From Anaerolineae bacterium (GTDB lineage: Bacteria; Chloroflexota; Anaerolineae; Promineifilales; Promineifilaceae), in assembly GCA_020848035.1 (NCBI GenBank), contig JADLAX010000082.1, forward strand, positions 117,316 to 181,315: a stretch of 64,000 bases of DNA, read 5' to 3'. Below, one piece after another: positions 17,419-25,437 of the stretch. Position 1 is the stretch's first letter; each line of letters begins with the position of its first letter. The notes under the pieces were generated by a model. The model had not been told where the DNA came from. It searched no databases and worked only from the letters and a program-made list of their open reading frames with translations. The position numbers were made by a program, and so were the translations under genes.

Positions 17419-17736
17419 CTAGAAAGGTATTTCTGCGTAGCCGCCAGAAGACATGGCGTTAATAACTTCAAGAATGTTTTGGGTTTTGGAGCGAATACGA
17501 GGCCAGGAGGTTGTTAATAAAACGATGATAGCAATCCGACGCTCACGCAAATTTTGTTGGTAGCGCAGGTTTTGATCGGTGGTTACCAGTAGTTGGTAAC
17601 CCGCGTTTTCGGCTTCGGTGAGTAGGTCTCCGTTTGATAGGGCAGACCATCCTTCTTCGTATGCTGTTTTTACTGTGTGGCCTTTTAGAAATTGGCGTAG
17701 GGGAACTGGTGTTCCTTGGTCGAACAGGATTTTCAT
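17419..17736 (-). CDS. DUF5615 PIN-like toxin candidate
   Basis: 105 residues opening with MKILFDQGTPVPLRQFL and containing LLVTTDQNLRYQQNL, the Asp-rich pattern of the DUF5615 PIN-like family (acidic residues that would bind metal in a nuclease). These proteins are commonly encoded with DUF433 partners and proposed to be type II toxins. Here the start lies one base after the stop of the DUF433 gene, so translation is coupled. The gene has lower GC than its surroundings and no ACGGCCGT motif, which suggests horizontal gain. Confidence 0.8.
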   Translation of the reverse strand: MKILFDQGTPVPLRQFLKGHTVKTAYEEGWSALSNGDLLTEAENAGYQLLVTTDQNLRYQQNLRERRIAIIVLLTTSWPRIRSKTQNILEVINAMSSGGYAEIPF

Positions 17737-17737
17737 T

Positions 17738-17959
17738 TTAGTTGACTGTTGCCAAGGTGTTTAGCTCATGATCTAGCACAGCTTCAACCTGAGCACGCTC
17801 AACGCCGGGAAACCATGCCAAAAATTCATCAATGGTTGCCCCGTCTTTCAAATTTTGAAACAAGGCAGCAACGGGCACGCGTGTGCCCTTAAAAACCCAG
17901 GCACCACTGACAATTTCTGGATTTTGTTCAATAGCTTCAACTGTTTCCCATTGCTTCAT
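17738..17959 (-). CDS. DUF433 antitoxin candidate
   Basis: 73 residues from ATG 17959 with SGAWVFKGTRVPVAALFQNL and DEFLAWFPGVERAQVEAVL, the helix-turn-helix-like DUF433 signature (a 'G.P.I.GTRIPV' block). Its partner is the DUF5615 protein immediately downstream, and such antitoxins usually bind both toxin and promoter. The start is supported by GAGGAT eight bases upstream; a 13-residue upstream extension is possible but poorly supported. Confidence 0.85.
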   Translation of the reverse strand: MKQWETVEAIEQNPEIVSGAWVFKGTRVPVAALFQNLKDGATIDEFLAWFPGVERAQVEAVLDHELNTLATVN

Positions 17960-18056
17960 GATTTTATCCTCACAGCTATACGAGTTATTTGATTGCATTA
18001 TACACGACTTTTATGGGGAATACGGCCGTCTCCATCATTCCATCACCCTCGTATTT

Positions 18057-18863
18057 TTACCCTTTGGAAATCATAACTGCAATCTCCTGAATATCCGCAA
18101 AGATGTGATCCGGTTTGAGGCCGTTGGCTTGGGCGACGTCATCCAGCTGGCTGATGCCGGAGAGGACGAGGATGGTTTGGATGCCCGCCGCTTTGCCGCC
18201 GGCGATGTCGGTTTCCAGGCGGTCGCCGACCATGGCGGTGTTTTGTGGCGTGCCGCCCAGCTTTTCCATCGCCATTTGGAAGATGAGCGGGCCGGGCTTG
18301 CCGATGACCACCGGTTGTACACCTGTGGCGGCCTGTAAAAAGGCGAGGAAGGAGCCTGCACCGGGCAGGGGGCCGTACTCGCTGGGGAAGGTAAGGTCGG
18401 GGTTGGTGCCAACGAAATCGGCCCCTTTGTGAATGAGCAGGGCACCGGCGGCCAGCTGCGGATAGGTGGCATGGGGGTTAAAGCCAGCCACGACGAAAAC
18501 GGCCGTTTCCCCTCCCATCACCTCGTCCACACTCAACAACTGGAAATGGCGGGATTGAACGGCCGTTACCAGCCCCACATCCCCCACCACAAACGCCTTC
18601 ACGCCCGGCTCGTAGATGCGCTGCAAATAATCCCCCGTCGCTTCGGCCGAGGTGAAAATCTGCGCTTCGCTGACGGAGACGCCAAATTGGGCCAGCTTGG
18701 CCACATACTGCTGCGGCGTTTTGGAGGCGTTGTTGGTGGCCATCACAAAACCAATACCGTGCTGACGCAGCGTATCGAAAAAATCGGCCAGACCGGGCAT
18801 CGGTTCATTACCGCGCCACAGCACGCCGTCCATATCCAAAATAAGGTTCTTGATGTTGTTCAT
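18057..18863 (-). CDS. HAD-superfamily sugar/nucleotide phosphatase (NagD-like)
   Basis: Predicted phosphatase of the HAD IIA subfamily. Motif I is LILDMDGVLWRG (nucleophile Asp and acid Asp), motif II is the Asn/Ser region MATNNAS, and motif IV is AMVGDRLETDIAGGKAAG. The C2-type cap lies between motifs II and III. Length is 268 residues from ATG 18863. A consensus TATAAT lies exactly seven bases before this ATG, so the transcript is probably leaderless, and an in-frame upstream ATG is unlikely to be used. The substrate cannot be told; 4-nitrophenylphosphatase-like and phosphoglycolate-type activities are both known in this group. Confidence 0.9.
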   Translation of the reverse strand: MNNIKNLILDMDGVLWRGNEPMPGLADFFDTLRQHGIGFVMATNNASKTPQQYVAKLAQFGVSVSEAQIFTSAEATGDYLQRIYEPGVKAFVVGDVGLVTAVQSRHFQLLSVDEVMGGETAVFVVAGFNPHATYPQLAAGALLIHKGADFVGTNPDLTFPSEYGPLPGAGSFLAFLQAATGVQPVVIGKPGPLIFQMAMEKLGGTPQNTAMVGDRLETDIAGGKAAGIQTILVLSGISQLDDVAQANGLKPDHIFADIQEIAVMISKG

Positions 18864-18870
18864 TCGCTCG

Positions 18871-18876
18871 ATTATA
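18871..18876 (-). promoter_or_regulatory. -10 element for leaderless HAD transcript
   Basis: TATAAT on the minus strand, seven bases before the start codon. Transcription would begin at or next to the A of ATG. The -35 is poor. Confidence 0.6.
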
Positions 18877-18961
18877 GCGGATGCGTCGGGGTTGGGTAGA
18901 CGAGCGGCATGGGCATCTGCGGCGGGGTTGTTATACAATTGGCTCGCCTCGTCGCAGGCAA

Positions 18962-19020
18962 AATCAAAGATTTCGCAGATTAAAAAGATTTAATCTGCTG
19001 AATCTGCAAAATCTGTTGAT
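18962..19020. repeat. ATCTGCGAAATC-family inverted repeat, copy 1
   Basis: Contains AATCAAAGATTTCGCAGAT followed by an imperfect inverted copy near AATCTGCAAAATCTGTTGAT. Related copies are at 21262, 24331 and 26622. Confidence 0.75.
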
Positions 19021-19065
19021 AAAATCTTGTAATTTCTGGTTTGACCAGGTTAGGAAGAGGATTCT

Positions 19066-19755
19066 GTGAAATTATCTGTGATTATGCCCGTTTATAACGA
19101 GCGGGAAACGTTGGAAGCGTCAGTGAAAGCGGTACTGGCGGTAGAGCTGGCTGACGAGGTTATTTTGGTGGACGATGGTTCAACCGACGGTACGCGTGAT
19201 TTGTATCCGCAAATTCAAGCACTGGCTGACACCATCAAAATTCATCTCCATGAGAAAAATCAGGGCAAGGGTGCCGCGGTGCGTACCGGCTTTAGCCACG
19301 CCAGTGGGGACATCTTTCTGATTCAGGATGCCGATTTGGAGTATGACCCGCGTGATTACCCCGCACTGATTCGGCCCATTGTGGAGGGCAAAGCGGCCGT
19401 TGTTTACGGCTCTCGTTTTCGCGGTGGGCCAACCAAGACGATGTTTTTCTGGCATATGGTGGGCAATAAGCTGCTGACGCTCATCACCAACATCGTTTAC
19501 AACACCATCTTGTCGGACATGGAAACGTGTTACAAAGTGTTCCGCGCCGACGTCATCCGCGATATGCCCCTGCGCTCGCGTGGCTTTGAGTTCGAGCCGG
19601 AAATTACTTCCAAAGTGCTCAAACGCGGCCACCGCATTTACGAAGTGCCCATCTCGTACAACGGCCGTGAGTTTGACGAAGGCAAAAAGCTCAACCCGTG
19701 GGTAGAAGGGCCGAAAGCGCTTTATTATTTGTTGAAGTACCGATTTGTGGACTGA
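19066..19755 (+). CDS. Family 2 glycosyltransferase (dolichol-phosphate mannosyltransferase-like)
   Basis: Predicted cytoplasmic-face transferase moving a sugar from a nucleotide sugar to polyprenyl phosphate. The GT-A fold is shown by SVIMPVYNERETL, VDDGSTDGT, NQGKGAAVRTG and the metal-binding IQDADLEYDP. The acceptor-side blocks are DMETCYKVFR and the final EVPISYNGREFDEGKK. At 229 residues it has no transmembrane tail, as in the short DPM1 type. The GTG start at 19066 has AGGAAGAGG just before it. The next two genes encode large membrane proteins of the type that use lipid-linked sugars, which fits a glycosylation pathway. Confidence 0.9.
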   Translation: MKLSVIMPVYNERETLEASVKAVLAVELADEVILVDDGSTDGTRDLYPQIQALADTIKIHLHEKNQGKGAAVRTGFSHASGDIFLIQDADLEYDPRDYPALIRPIVEGKAAVVYGSRFRGGPTKTMFFWHMVGNKLLTLITNIVYNTILSDMETCYKVFRADVIRDMPLRSRGFEFEPEITSKVLKRGHRIYEVPISYNGREFDEGKKLNPWVEGPKALYYLLKYRFVD

Positions 19756-19757
19756 CC

Positions 19758-19830
19758 CGTAATCGGTAATCCCTAAACGGTAATCGGTAGGCAATTCACC
19801 GATTACCGGCCACCGATTACCGTTTACCGT
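19758..19830. repeat. GGTAATC-family repeat, copy 2
   Basis: Tandem 7-bp units related to GGTAATC on the left are answered by GATTACC units on the right (for example CACCGATTACCG), so the whole block can fold on itself. Confidence 0.65.
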
Positions 19831-19841
19831 CATGCGCAGCA

Positions 19842-21428
19842 ATGAATCGTTTCCCCAAGCTGCCCCTCTTGCTGATAACCGGGTTAACGGCCGTTCTCCG
19901 CGCTCCCGGTTTGTTTGCCAACAGCTTCCAGGCAGACGAGGCGCTGTTTGCTACCTGGGCCCGCGAAATCGCCATCTGGCGCGATCCGCTGCTGATGTTG
20001 CCGCCGGTGGATAAACCGCCGCTGCTCTTTTACCTGCAAGCACTCTTTTACCCGCTGTTTGGCCCCGTCGAATTTGCCGCCCGCTGGCCCAACTGGATTG
20101 CCTCGCTGCTGCTGGTGCCGCTGGTTGGCATTTTGGCCTGGAAGCTGTACCGCCGGGCGGAAACGGCCGTCATCGCCGCCGCCCTCGTGGCCCTGTTTCC
20201 GTTAAGCATTCAATTCAGCGCAACAGCCTTCACCGACCCGCTGATGACTTTTTTGCTGATGACTGGATTTACGGCCGTATCTTGCCTGAAACCCGGTTGG
20301 GCAGGCATTTTCTTTGGCCTGGCGCTGCTCACCAAATACCAGGCCGTGCTCTTTTTGCCGCTGCTGCTGGGGCTTGGTTGGGTTCTCGGCTGGCGGCTAA
20401 TGCAATGGGGACGGTGGCTGGCAGGACTTCTGCCGCCAATTATGGCCCTGTTTGCCTGGGAATTTGCCCGCAGCGGCCGTTTCCTCCTCTGGCACAACCA
20501 GATTGGCAACTTCGGCGGCGTCCGCCTGAGTTACTCGTGGGAGATTTGGCCGAGATTGTGGGCGTGGGTGGAGCTGTGGCAAACGGCCGTTGCCCCCCTC
20601 ATCTTCCTCCTGCTCATCCCGGTGATCGCCTGGTTTGTCATCCAGACCTGTCAGGTCTGCCGCAGACCTGACAGGTCTCAGCCAACGGATCATCTCATTT
20701 TGACTTTCATCCTCGGCTATGGCCTCTTCCACTGGCTGTTGGCCATTCCCGTGTGGGATCGCTACCTGCTGCCCCTGCTGCCCCTGCTGGCGATTTTACT
20801 GGCGCGCGCCTGCGATGAACTGCGCGCCAAATTCCCCTTGGTGGCTCCCGTCCTGCAATTTCGCGGGGCGGTTGTTCTCCTGGCGTTGCTGTTGGTTTCA
20901 GCCTCGTGGGCGGCGCGGAACGGCCGTACCCCCCTCGGCAGCTCCCCCCAATCCGACCAAGGTGCCGCGACCATTGCCGCCGCTCTGGCCGACGCCCCCT
21001 ACGGCACCGTGCTCTACGATCATTGGTTCAGCTGGCAGTGGCGCTACCACCTGTTCGACAAGCGTGTCTTTGTCAGCTGGTTCCCCCACGCCGACGCCCT
21101 GGCCGCTGATTTGGCCGCCTTTGGCCAGGATGGTGCGCCGCGCTACCTCGCCTTACCAAACGCAGACATGGCCCAACCCATCCGCCGCACCGTGCAACAA
21201 GCTGGCTTCACGCTAACGGCCGTTGCCCAATCCAACCAAATCATCCTCTATGAAATAATTTATCCACAGATTCCGCAGATTACGCAGATAAAAAAATCTG
21301 GACAATCTGCGAAATCAGTTGATTTAAGTTTTATAGAGCCATTAGCATACTTATTTCAGCAGAAAAATAGCCAAAGAATCTCCGCGCCCTTCGCGCTCTC
21401 TGCGGTAAATGATGGAGCGGTAGCATGA
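19842..21428 (+). CDS. GT39-like membrane glycosyltransferase
   Basis: 528-residue polytopic protein with about ten hydrophobic segments. The early loop FQADEALFATWARE has the Asp-Glu pattern of PMT/ArnT-type GT-C transferases, and the following PPLLFYLQALFYPLFGP is typical. It probably transfers a sugar from a polyprenyl-phosphate donor on the outer face. Two unusual insertions are visible: a 15-bp perfect inverted repeat at 20644-20678 encoding QTCQVCRRPDRSQ in a loop, and a copy of an intergenic repeat at 21262-21325 encoding PQIPQITQIKKSGQSAKSV near the C-terminus. Both keep frame. Its stop overlaps the next start (ATGA). Confidence 0.82.
   Translation: MNRFPKLPLLLITGLTAVLRAPGLFANSFQADEALFATWAREIAIWRDPLLMLPPVDKPPLLFYLQALFYPLFGPVEFAARWPNWIASLLLVPLVGILAWKLYRRAETAVIAAALVALFPLSIQFSATAFTDPLMTFLLMTGFTAVSCLKPGWAGIFFGLALLTKYQAVLFLPLLLGLGWVLGWRLMQWGRWLAGLLPPIMALFAWEFARSGRFLLWHNQIGNFGGVRLSYSWEIWPRLWAWVELWQTAVAPLIFLLLIPVIAWFVIQTCQVCRRPDRSQPTDHLILTFILGYGLFHWLLAIPVWDRYLLPLLPLLAILLARACDELRAKFPLVAPVLQFRGAVVLLALLLVSASWAARNGRTPLGSSPQSDQGAATIAAALADAPYGTVLYDHWFSWQWRYHLFDKRVFVSWFPHADALAADLAAFGQDGAPRYLALPNADMAQPIRRTVQQAGFTLTAVAQSNQIILYEIIYPQIPQITQIKKSGQSAKSVDLSFIEPLAYLFQQKNSQRISAPFALSAVNDGAVA
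20644..20678. repeat. In-frame GACCTGTCAGGTC palindrome inside the GT39-like gene
   Basis: Left arm AGACCTGTCAGGTCT (20644-20658) and right arm AGACCTGACAGGTCT (20664-20678) are exact reverse complements with a 5-nt spacer. A related pair (14/15) lies between genes at 48416-48479. Confidence 0.9.
21262..21325. repeat. ATCTGCGAAATC-family repeat, copy 2, inside coding sequence
   Basis: Same family as 18962, 24331 and 26622, here read in frame as the C-terminal part of the GT39-like protein. Confidence 0.8.
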
Positions 21429-24319
21429 ACTGGTTTGAGCGAATTAAGCGCCTGCCACCGCTGGTTTGGCTGCCCGTGCTGCTGGGCCTCTTTTTTAACA
21501 AGATGGCCTTCAGCAACCTCATTTTGGCGCGCGGCGACACCTTCCTCTACTTTTACCCGTACTGGGACGCGGCGGCTGAGGCGCTGCGGAACGGCCGTAT
21601 CCCCCTCTGGAATCCCCATCTGTTCATGGGCGCACCCTTCCTGGCCAACAGTCAGGTTGGTTTCTTTTACCCGCTCAACTGGCCCGTCTGGCTGCTGCTG
21701 CCCACCCCCTACGCCGTCAGCGCCTCGATTTTGCTGCACCTGTTCATCGCCGGGGTGGGGGCATACCTGGCTGGACGGCAAACGTTGGGGTTGGGGCGCT
21801 GGGGGGGCCTGGTAACGGCCGTTCTCTTTGCCCTCGGTGGTTATCTCACCGCCCAGGTGGAGCACATCAACCAGCTGCAAGGCTTGGCCTGGATGCCCTG
21901 GTTTTTGTGGGTTGCCGCCCGCGTCTTTCGCAGCAAGCTGGGCAACCGCTGGGTGCTGGTGGGGCAGGGCGCGGTGGGCTTTGCCCTGCTGTTTAGCTTG
22001 CAGCTGCTGGCCGGGCATACCCAGACCAGCTTCATCACCGGCGTCATGCTCATCGTCTGGGGCGCGGCCCATTGGCTAGAGAAATGGCTCCTGCGCGATT
22101 CGCCGCACGGCCTCGGGCTTTCTTTCCAGTGGCGACGATTTTACCGGCGGCTGCCGCTGGTTTTGTTGATGGGGGGCGGCGTGGCGGTGCTGCTAACGGC
22201 CGTTCAGCTCCTGCCCACCTTTGAACTGATCCAGCAGTCCAGCCGCCAGGGCGGGCTGACCCCTAACGAAGTGCTTTCCTTTTCGCTGCACCCGCTGCTG
22301 CTGAATCGGGCTTTGCTGCCCGCCTACGGTCAATCCCTCTTCAGCGAATACGTCGCCATTTTGCCGCTGACGGCGCTGCTGCTTGCCTTTTTAGCGGCGT
22401 GGCAGTGGCGCAACTGGCGCGGCGTCGTTCCGGCCATCACCCTCGTTTTGCTGGGGCTGCTGCTGGCGCTGGGCATTTTCAACCCGCTGAACTGGCTGCT
22501 GGCGCGTCTGCCCGGCTTCGACCTGTTCCGCGTGCCCGCCCGCTGGCTGGCGGTGTACGCTCTCGGCGTGGCCTTGCTGGCCGGGCTGGGCTGGCAGATG
22601 GTGCTGGATCGCTGGCTGGTGCGGCAGCGGGACTGGCGCACGGTTCCCCTGCGGGCGAAAGAAAATTTGTGGCATGTGGAACGGCCGTTTCGCTACGCCA
22701 TCTGGTTCCTCATCGGCCTCATCGCCTGGAATGCCCTGGCCCCAATCGGCGCGATTTTCCTGCCCACTGGCCCCGAAGCGCCGTTTGAAGCGGCTGGCCC
22801 GCTCACCCTGCTGCTCTGGCTGCTGGAGCTGGCCCTGCTGTTTGGCCTTATTTTGGGGCAGCGCGTGGCTTACGCGCCGGAAAATCGGTTCCGCTTTAAG
22901 CTGGAGATGCGCCCACCGGGTTCACCCTGGCTGCTGCTGCCGCTCATGGCCGGGCTGCTCTTCTGGGGCACGCGCAGCCATCCCTACAACAACCTCACCA
23001 CGCCCGAAGCGTATTTCGACTTGCGCCCGCCGCTGGCCCGCCTCCTTGCCGAAACTCCGTGCCAGGGCGAAACGATTTGCCCCACACCGCCAGACCGCTT
23101 CCTCAGTTTGTCCGACATCTTCTTCGACGTGGGCGACCAGGCGGAAATCAACACCATTTACGCCGATCAGCTGTCGCTGGCGGCGCAGTACGATTACACC
23201 ATCGCCATCAAACAAAAGGAGATCATCGGTCCCAACCTGCCGCTGAGCTTTGGCCTGGCGGCGGTGGATGGGTTTGATGGAGGCATTCTGCCGCTCAATT
23301 CGTATAGCCAATTTGTGCAGCTCGTTTTGCCAGAGGGAACCCGAACCACAGACGGCCGTCTCCGTGAGCATTTAACGGCCGTTCCGCCTGATACCTGGCT
23401 TGATCTCACCAACAGCCGCTACCTCATCACCGACAAAGTGGGTGACGTCTGGCAGGAAGTGGCCCCTGGCACAACCGCCTTCTTCGACCTGGAGTTTCCC
23501 ATTGCATTAGGGTCGGGTGAATTGATGCCGATTGCCTACACGCCCCCCTTTACGGCCACCGCCGTGGCTTTTGTGGCCGAAGGCCAACCGGGGTGGGTAG
23601 AAGTGGAAACAGCGACAGACGGCCGTTTGGAGCTGCCCGTGACGGCCGTTGGTAGCGGTGGTGGCGTGGCAAACTGGTTGTCGCCCACAGCCCCAACCAG
23701 GCTCATTTTGCACGGACCTGAACAGGGAACCTGGCAAATTCATGGCGCGACGCTCATCAACGAAAACGATGATACTTTTCAACCGCTGGTGCTGGGCAAC
23801 TATCGCCTCATCCATTCCGGCGACGTGAAAATCTATGAGAATCTGGACGTGCTGCCGCGGGCCTTTTTGCTCTCTCGCTGGGTGTGGCAGCCGGACGAAA
23901 CGGCCGTCCTACCAACCCTCCAGCAGCCCGAATTTTCGCTGAGAGAAACGGCCGTTCTCCTCGGCAGTGGCGAAAATCAAACAGGGCCGCCCGACCCCAC
24001 CGCCACTGCCACAATCATCCGTTACGCCCCGGAGCAGGTGGTGGTGAAAACCAGCAGTACCGATTCGCAACTGCTGATGCTCACCGACGCCCACTACCCC
24101 GGCTGGCAGGTCACCGTCGCTGGCGCACCCGCCGAGCTGCTTCAGGCCGATGGTCTGTTTCGCGGCGTGCTGCTGCCCGCAGGTGAGCACGAAGTTGTGT
24201 TTACCTTTGTCCCGCGCAGCTTTCAATTGGGGTGGCTGATGACGGCCGTTGGCCTCTTTCTGCTCCTGCTGCTGGGAACCGCACTGCTTATCACGCAGCG
24301 TTTGGAGTCGCGCCGCTGA
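21425..24319 (+). CDS. YfhO-family membrane protein
   Basis: 964-residue polytopic membrane protein with an N-terminal half of about 11-13 hydrophobic segments, a large extracytoplasmic region (roughly residues 500-930) and a final membrane helix near the C-terminus. The N-terminal loop GDTFLYFYPYWDAAAEAL and PLWNPHLFMGAPFLANSQ are characteristic of YfhO, a GT-C-like family linked in Gram-positives to glycosylation of lipoteichoic acid. Translation is coupled to the previous gene by an ATGA overlap. The gene has an unusually high density of ACGGCCGT palindromes (about eleven). The sugar and acceptor are unknown. Confidence 0.87.
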   Translation: MNWFERIKRLPPLVWLPVLLGLFFNKMAFSNLILARGDTFLYFYPYWDAAAEALRNGRIPLWNPHLFMGAPFLANSQVGFFYPLNWPVWLLLPTPYAVSASILLHLFIAGVGAYLAGRQTLGLGRWGGLVTAVLFALGGYLTAQVEHINQLQGLAWMPWFLWVAARVFRSKLGNRWVLVGQGAVGFALLFSLQLLAGHTQTSFITGVMLIVWGAAHWLEKWLLRDSPHGLGLSFQWRRFYRRLPLVLLMGGGVAVLLTAVQLLPTFELIQQSSRQGGLTPNEVLSFSLHPLLLNRALLPAYGQSLFSEYVAILPLTALLLAFLAAWQWRNWRGVVPAITLVLLGLLLALGIFNPLNWLLARLPGFDLFRVPARWLAVYALGVALLAGLGWQMVLDRWLVRQRDWRTVPLRAKENLWHVERPFRYAIWFLIGLIAWNALAPIGAIFLPTGPEAPFEAAGPLTLLLWLLELALLFGLILGQRVAYAPENRFRFKLEMRPPGSPWLLLPLMAGLLFWGTRSHPYNNLTTPEAYFDLRPPLARLLAETPCQGETICPTPPDRFLSLSDIFFDVGDQAEINTIYADQLSLAAQYDYTIAIKQKEIIGPNLPLSFGLAAVDGFDGGILPLNSYSQFVQLVLPEGTRTTDGRLREHLTAVPPDTWLDLTNSRYLITDKVGDVWQEVAPGTTAFFDLEFPIALGSGELMPIAYTPPFTATAVAFVAEGQPGWVEVETATDGRLELPVTAVGSGGGVANWLSPTAPTRLILHGPEQGTWQIHGATLINENDDTFQPLVLGNYRLIHSGDVKIYENLDVLPRAFLLSRWVWQPDETAVLPTLQQPEFSLRETAVLLGSGENQTGPPDPTATATIIRYAPEQVVVKTSSTDSQLLMLTDAHYPGWQVTVAGAPAELLQADGLFRGVLLPAGEHEVVFTFVPRSFQLGWLMTAVGLFLLLLLGTALLITQRLESRR

Positions 24320-24330
24320 CAAGATTATGC

Positions 24331-24392
24331 ATCAAAGATTTCGCAGATTACACAGATAAAAATCTGTGTAAGCTGCGAAATCCACGGATAAA
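24331..24392. repeat. ATCTGCGAAATC-family inverted repeat, copy 3
   Basis: ATCAAAGATTTCGCAGATTA is answered by an imperfect AGCTGCGAAATCCACGGAT arm. It separates the YfhO gene from the TIM-barrel gene. Confidence 0.75.
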
Positions 24393-24416
24393 TCTCTTAA
24401 AAATCTGGAGAAAAAG

Positions 24417-25223
24417 ATGGAAGTGTTTTCCCGCCCCAAACTAGGTGTTGCTCTGTGGACCCTGGGCCAGATGCCACTGGCGGATTCTGCGCCGCTGGTG
24501 GCCGAAATGAAGTACGATGGCGTGGTGCTGCCCTTCGCCCAGGTTGAAACGGCCGCTGCCGCGGCCCACATTTTGCAGGAAAATCGACTCTCCTGCTTTG
24601 CCCTCACGGCCAATCCGGTGGATTTGGCGCACCCAAACACGGCCGTTCGCCAACTCGCCCTTGACCATGTGGCAGAGGTGATTGAAAAGGCCGTTACCCT
24701 CCAGACCCCGCTGGTCACCCTGCGCAATCTGCCGGGGCGCATTCGTCCGGTGCGCAGCCATGAGGCAGAGCGGGAATATTTTGAAACGGCCGTTGCTCAC
24801 CTGGCCACCGTCGCAGCGCAGCACAACATCCGGCTGGCCGTTGAGGTGGTGAACCGGTACGAGAGCTTCTTGTGCCTGACAACGGCCGAAACCCTGGCTA
24901 TGCTCACCCGCCTCAACCAGCCCAACCTCGGCCTCACTCTCAGCGCCTTCCACATGAACCTCGAAGAGCAAGATGCTGCGACCGCCATACGCAGTGCTGG
25001 CGACAGGCTGGCCCTGTTTTACATGGCGGATTCCAATCGTCAGGCCATTGGTCAGGGACATTTGAAGCTGGGCCTGCACCTCTGGGCACTGGAAGCCGTG
25101 CCCACTGTGCCTGTCATTTTGGAGTGTCTGCCGCCGGGCAGCGATCCATTTGGTGACGGGGTGGGGGAAGACGGCCGTAACACCGTCCTTACCTACCTGA
25201 AAGATTCCCGAACGTGGTTCTAG
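24417..25223 (+). CDS. Sugar-phosphate isomerase/epimerase-like TIM-barrel protein
   Basis: 268 residues of the xylose-isomerase-like/AP-endonuclease-2 superfamily. Visible barrel strands include KLGVALWTLGQ, MKYDGVVLPF, HNIRLAVEVVNRYESF (strand with a metal-binding Glu), NLGLTLSAFHMN (His ligand) and VPVILECLPPG near the end. This layout resembles hexulose or inosose isomerases and 3-dehydroshikimate-type enzymes, and the metal ligands look intact. The neighbour is inositol-phosphate synthase, so a role in inositol or sugar metabolism is possible. The start has GGAG seven bases upstream. Confidence 0.75.
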   Translation: MEVFSRPKLGVALWTLGQMPLADSAPLVAEMKYDGVVLPFAQVETAAAAAHILQENRLSCFALTANPVDLAHPNTAVRQLALDHVAEVIEKAVTLQTPLVTLRNLPGRIRPVRSHEAEREYFETAVAHLATVAAQHNIRLAVEVVNRYESFLCLTTAETLAMLTRLNQPNLGLTLSAFHMNLEEQDAATAIRSAGDRLALFYMADSNRQAIGQGHLKLGLHLWALEAVPTVPVILECLPPGSDPFGDGVGEDGRNTVLTYLKDSRTWF

Positions 25224-25239
25224 AAGTTGACATAATGTT

Positions 25240-25267
25240 TTGTAATCTTGGGCCACAGAGGTATAAT
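25240..25267 (+). promoter_or_regulatory. Promoter of inositol-phosphate synthase
   Basis: TTGTAA at 25240-25245 and consensus TATAAT at 25262-25267, 16-bp spacer. It leaves an untranslated leader of about 160 nt. A stray TTGACA at 25227 has no matching -10. Confidence 0.65.
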
Positions 25268-25437
25268 CGCACGTTGGAACCATTTGATTCATCAAACAAT
25301 CGGGCTTCAACAATCGAGAGCCTGACACGCTGAGCCAGGGTTTTGTGCTCACCCAGATTCAACATCTGCTTGATCGGTACCCATTCAACGCTTTGCCTGC
25401 TCCCGACTGAAACCGGCCCAAAAAGTTAGGAGAAAAC

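Noticed and set aside
25227..25232. TTGACA as the -35 of the inositol-phosphate synthase promoter
   Set aside because: It is 29 bp from the TATAAT; TTGTAA at 25240 has the correct spacing.
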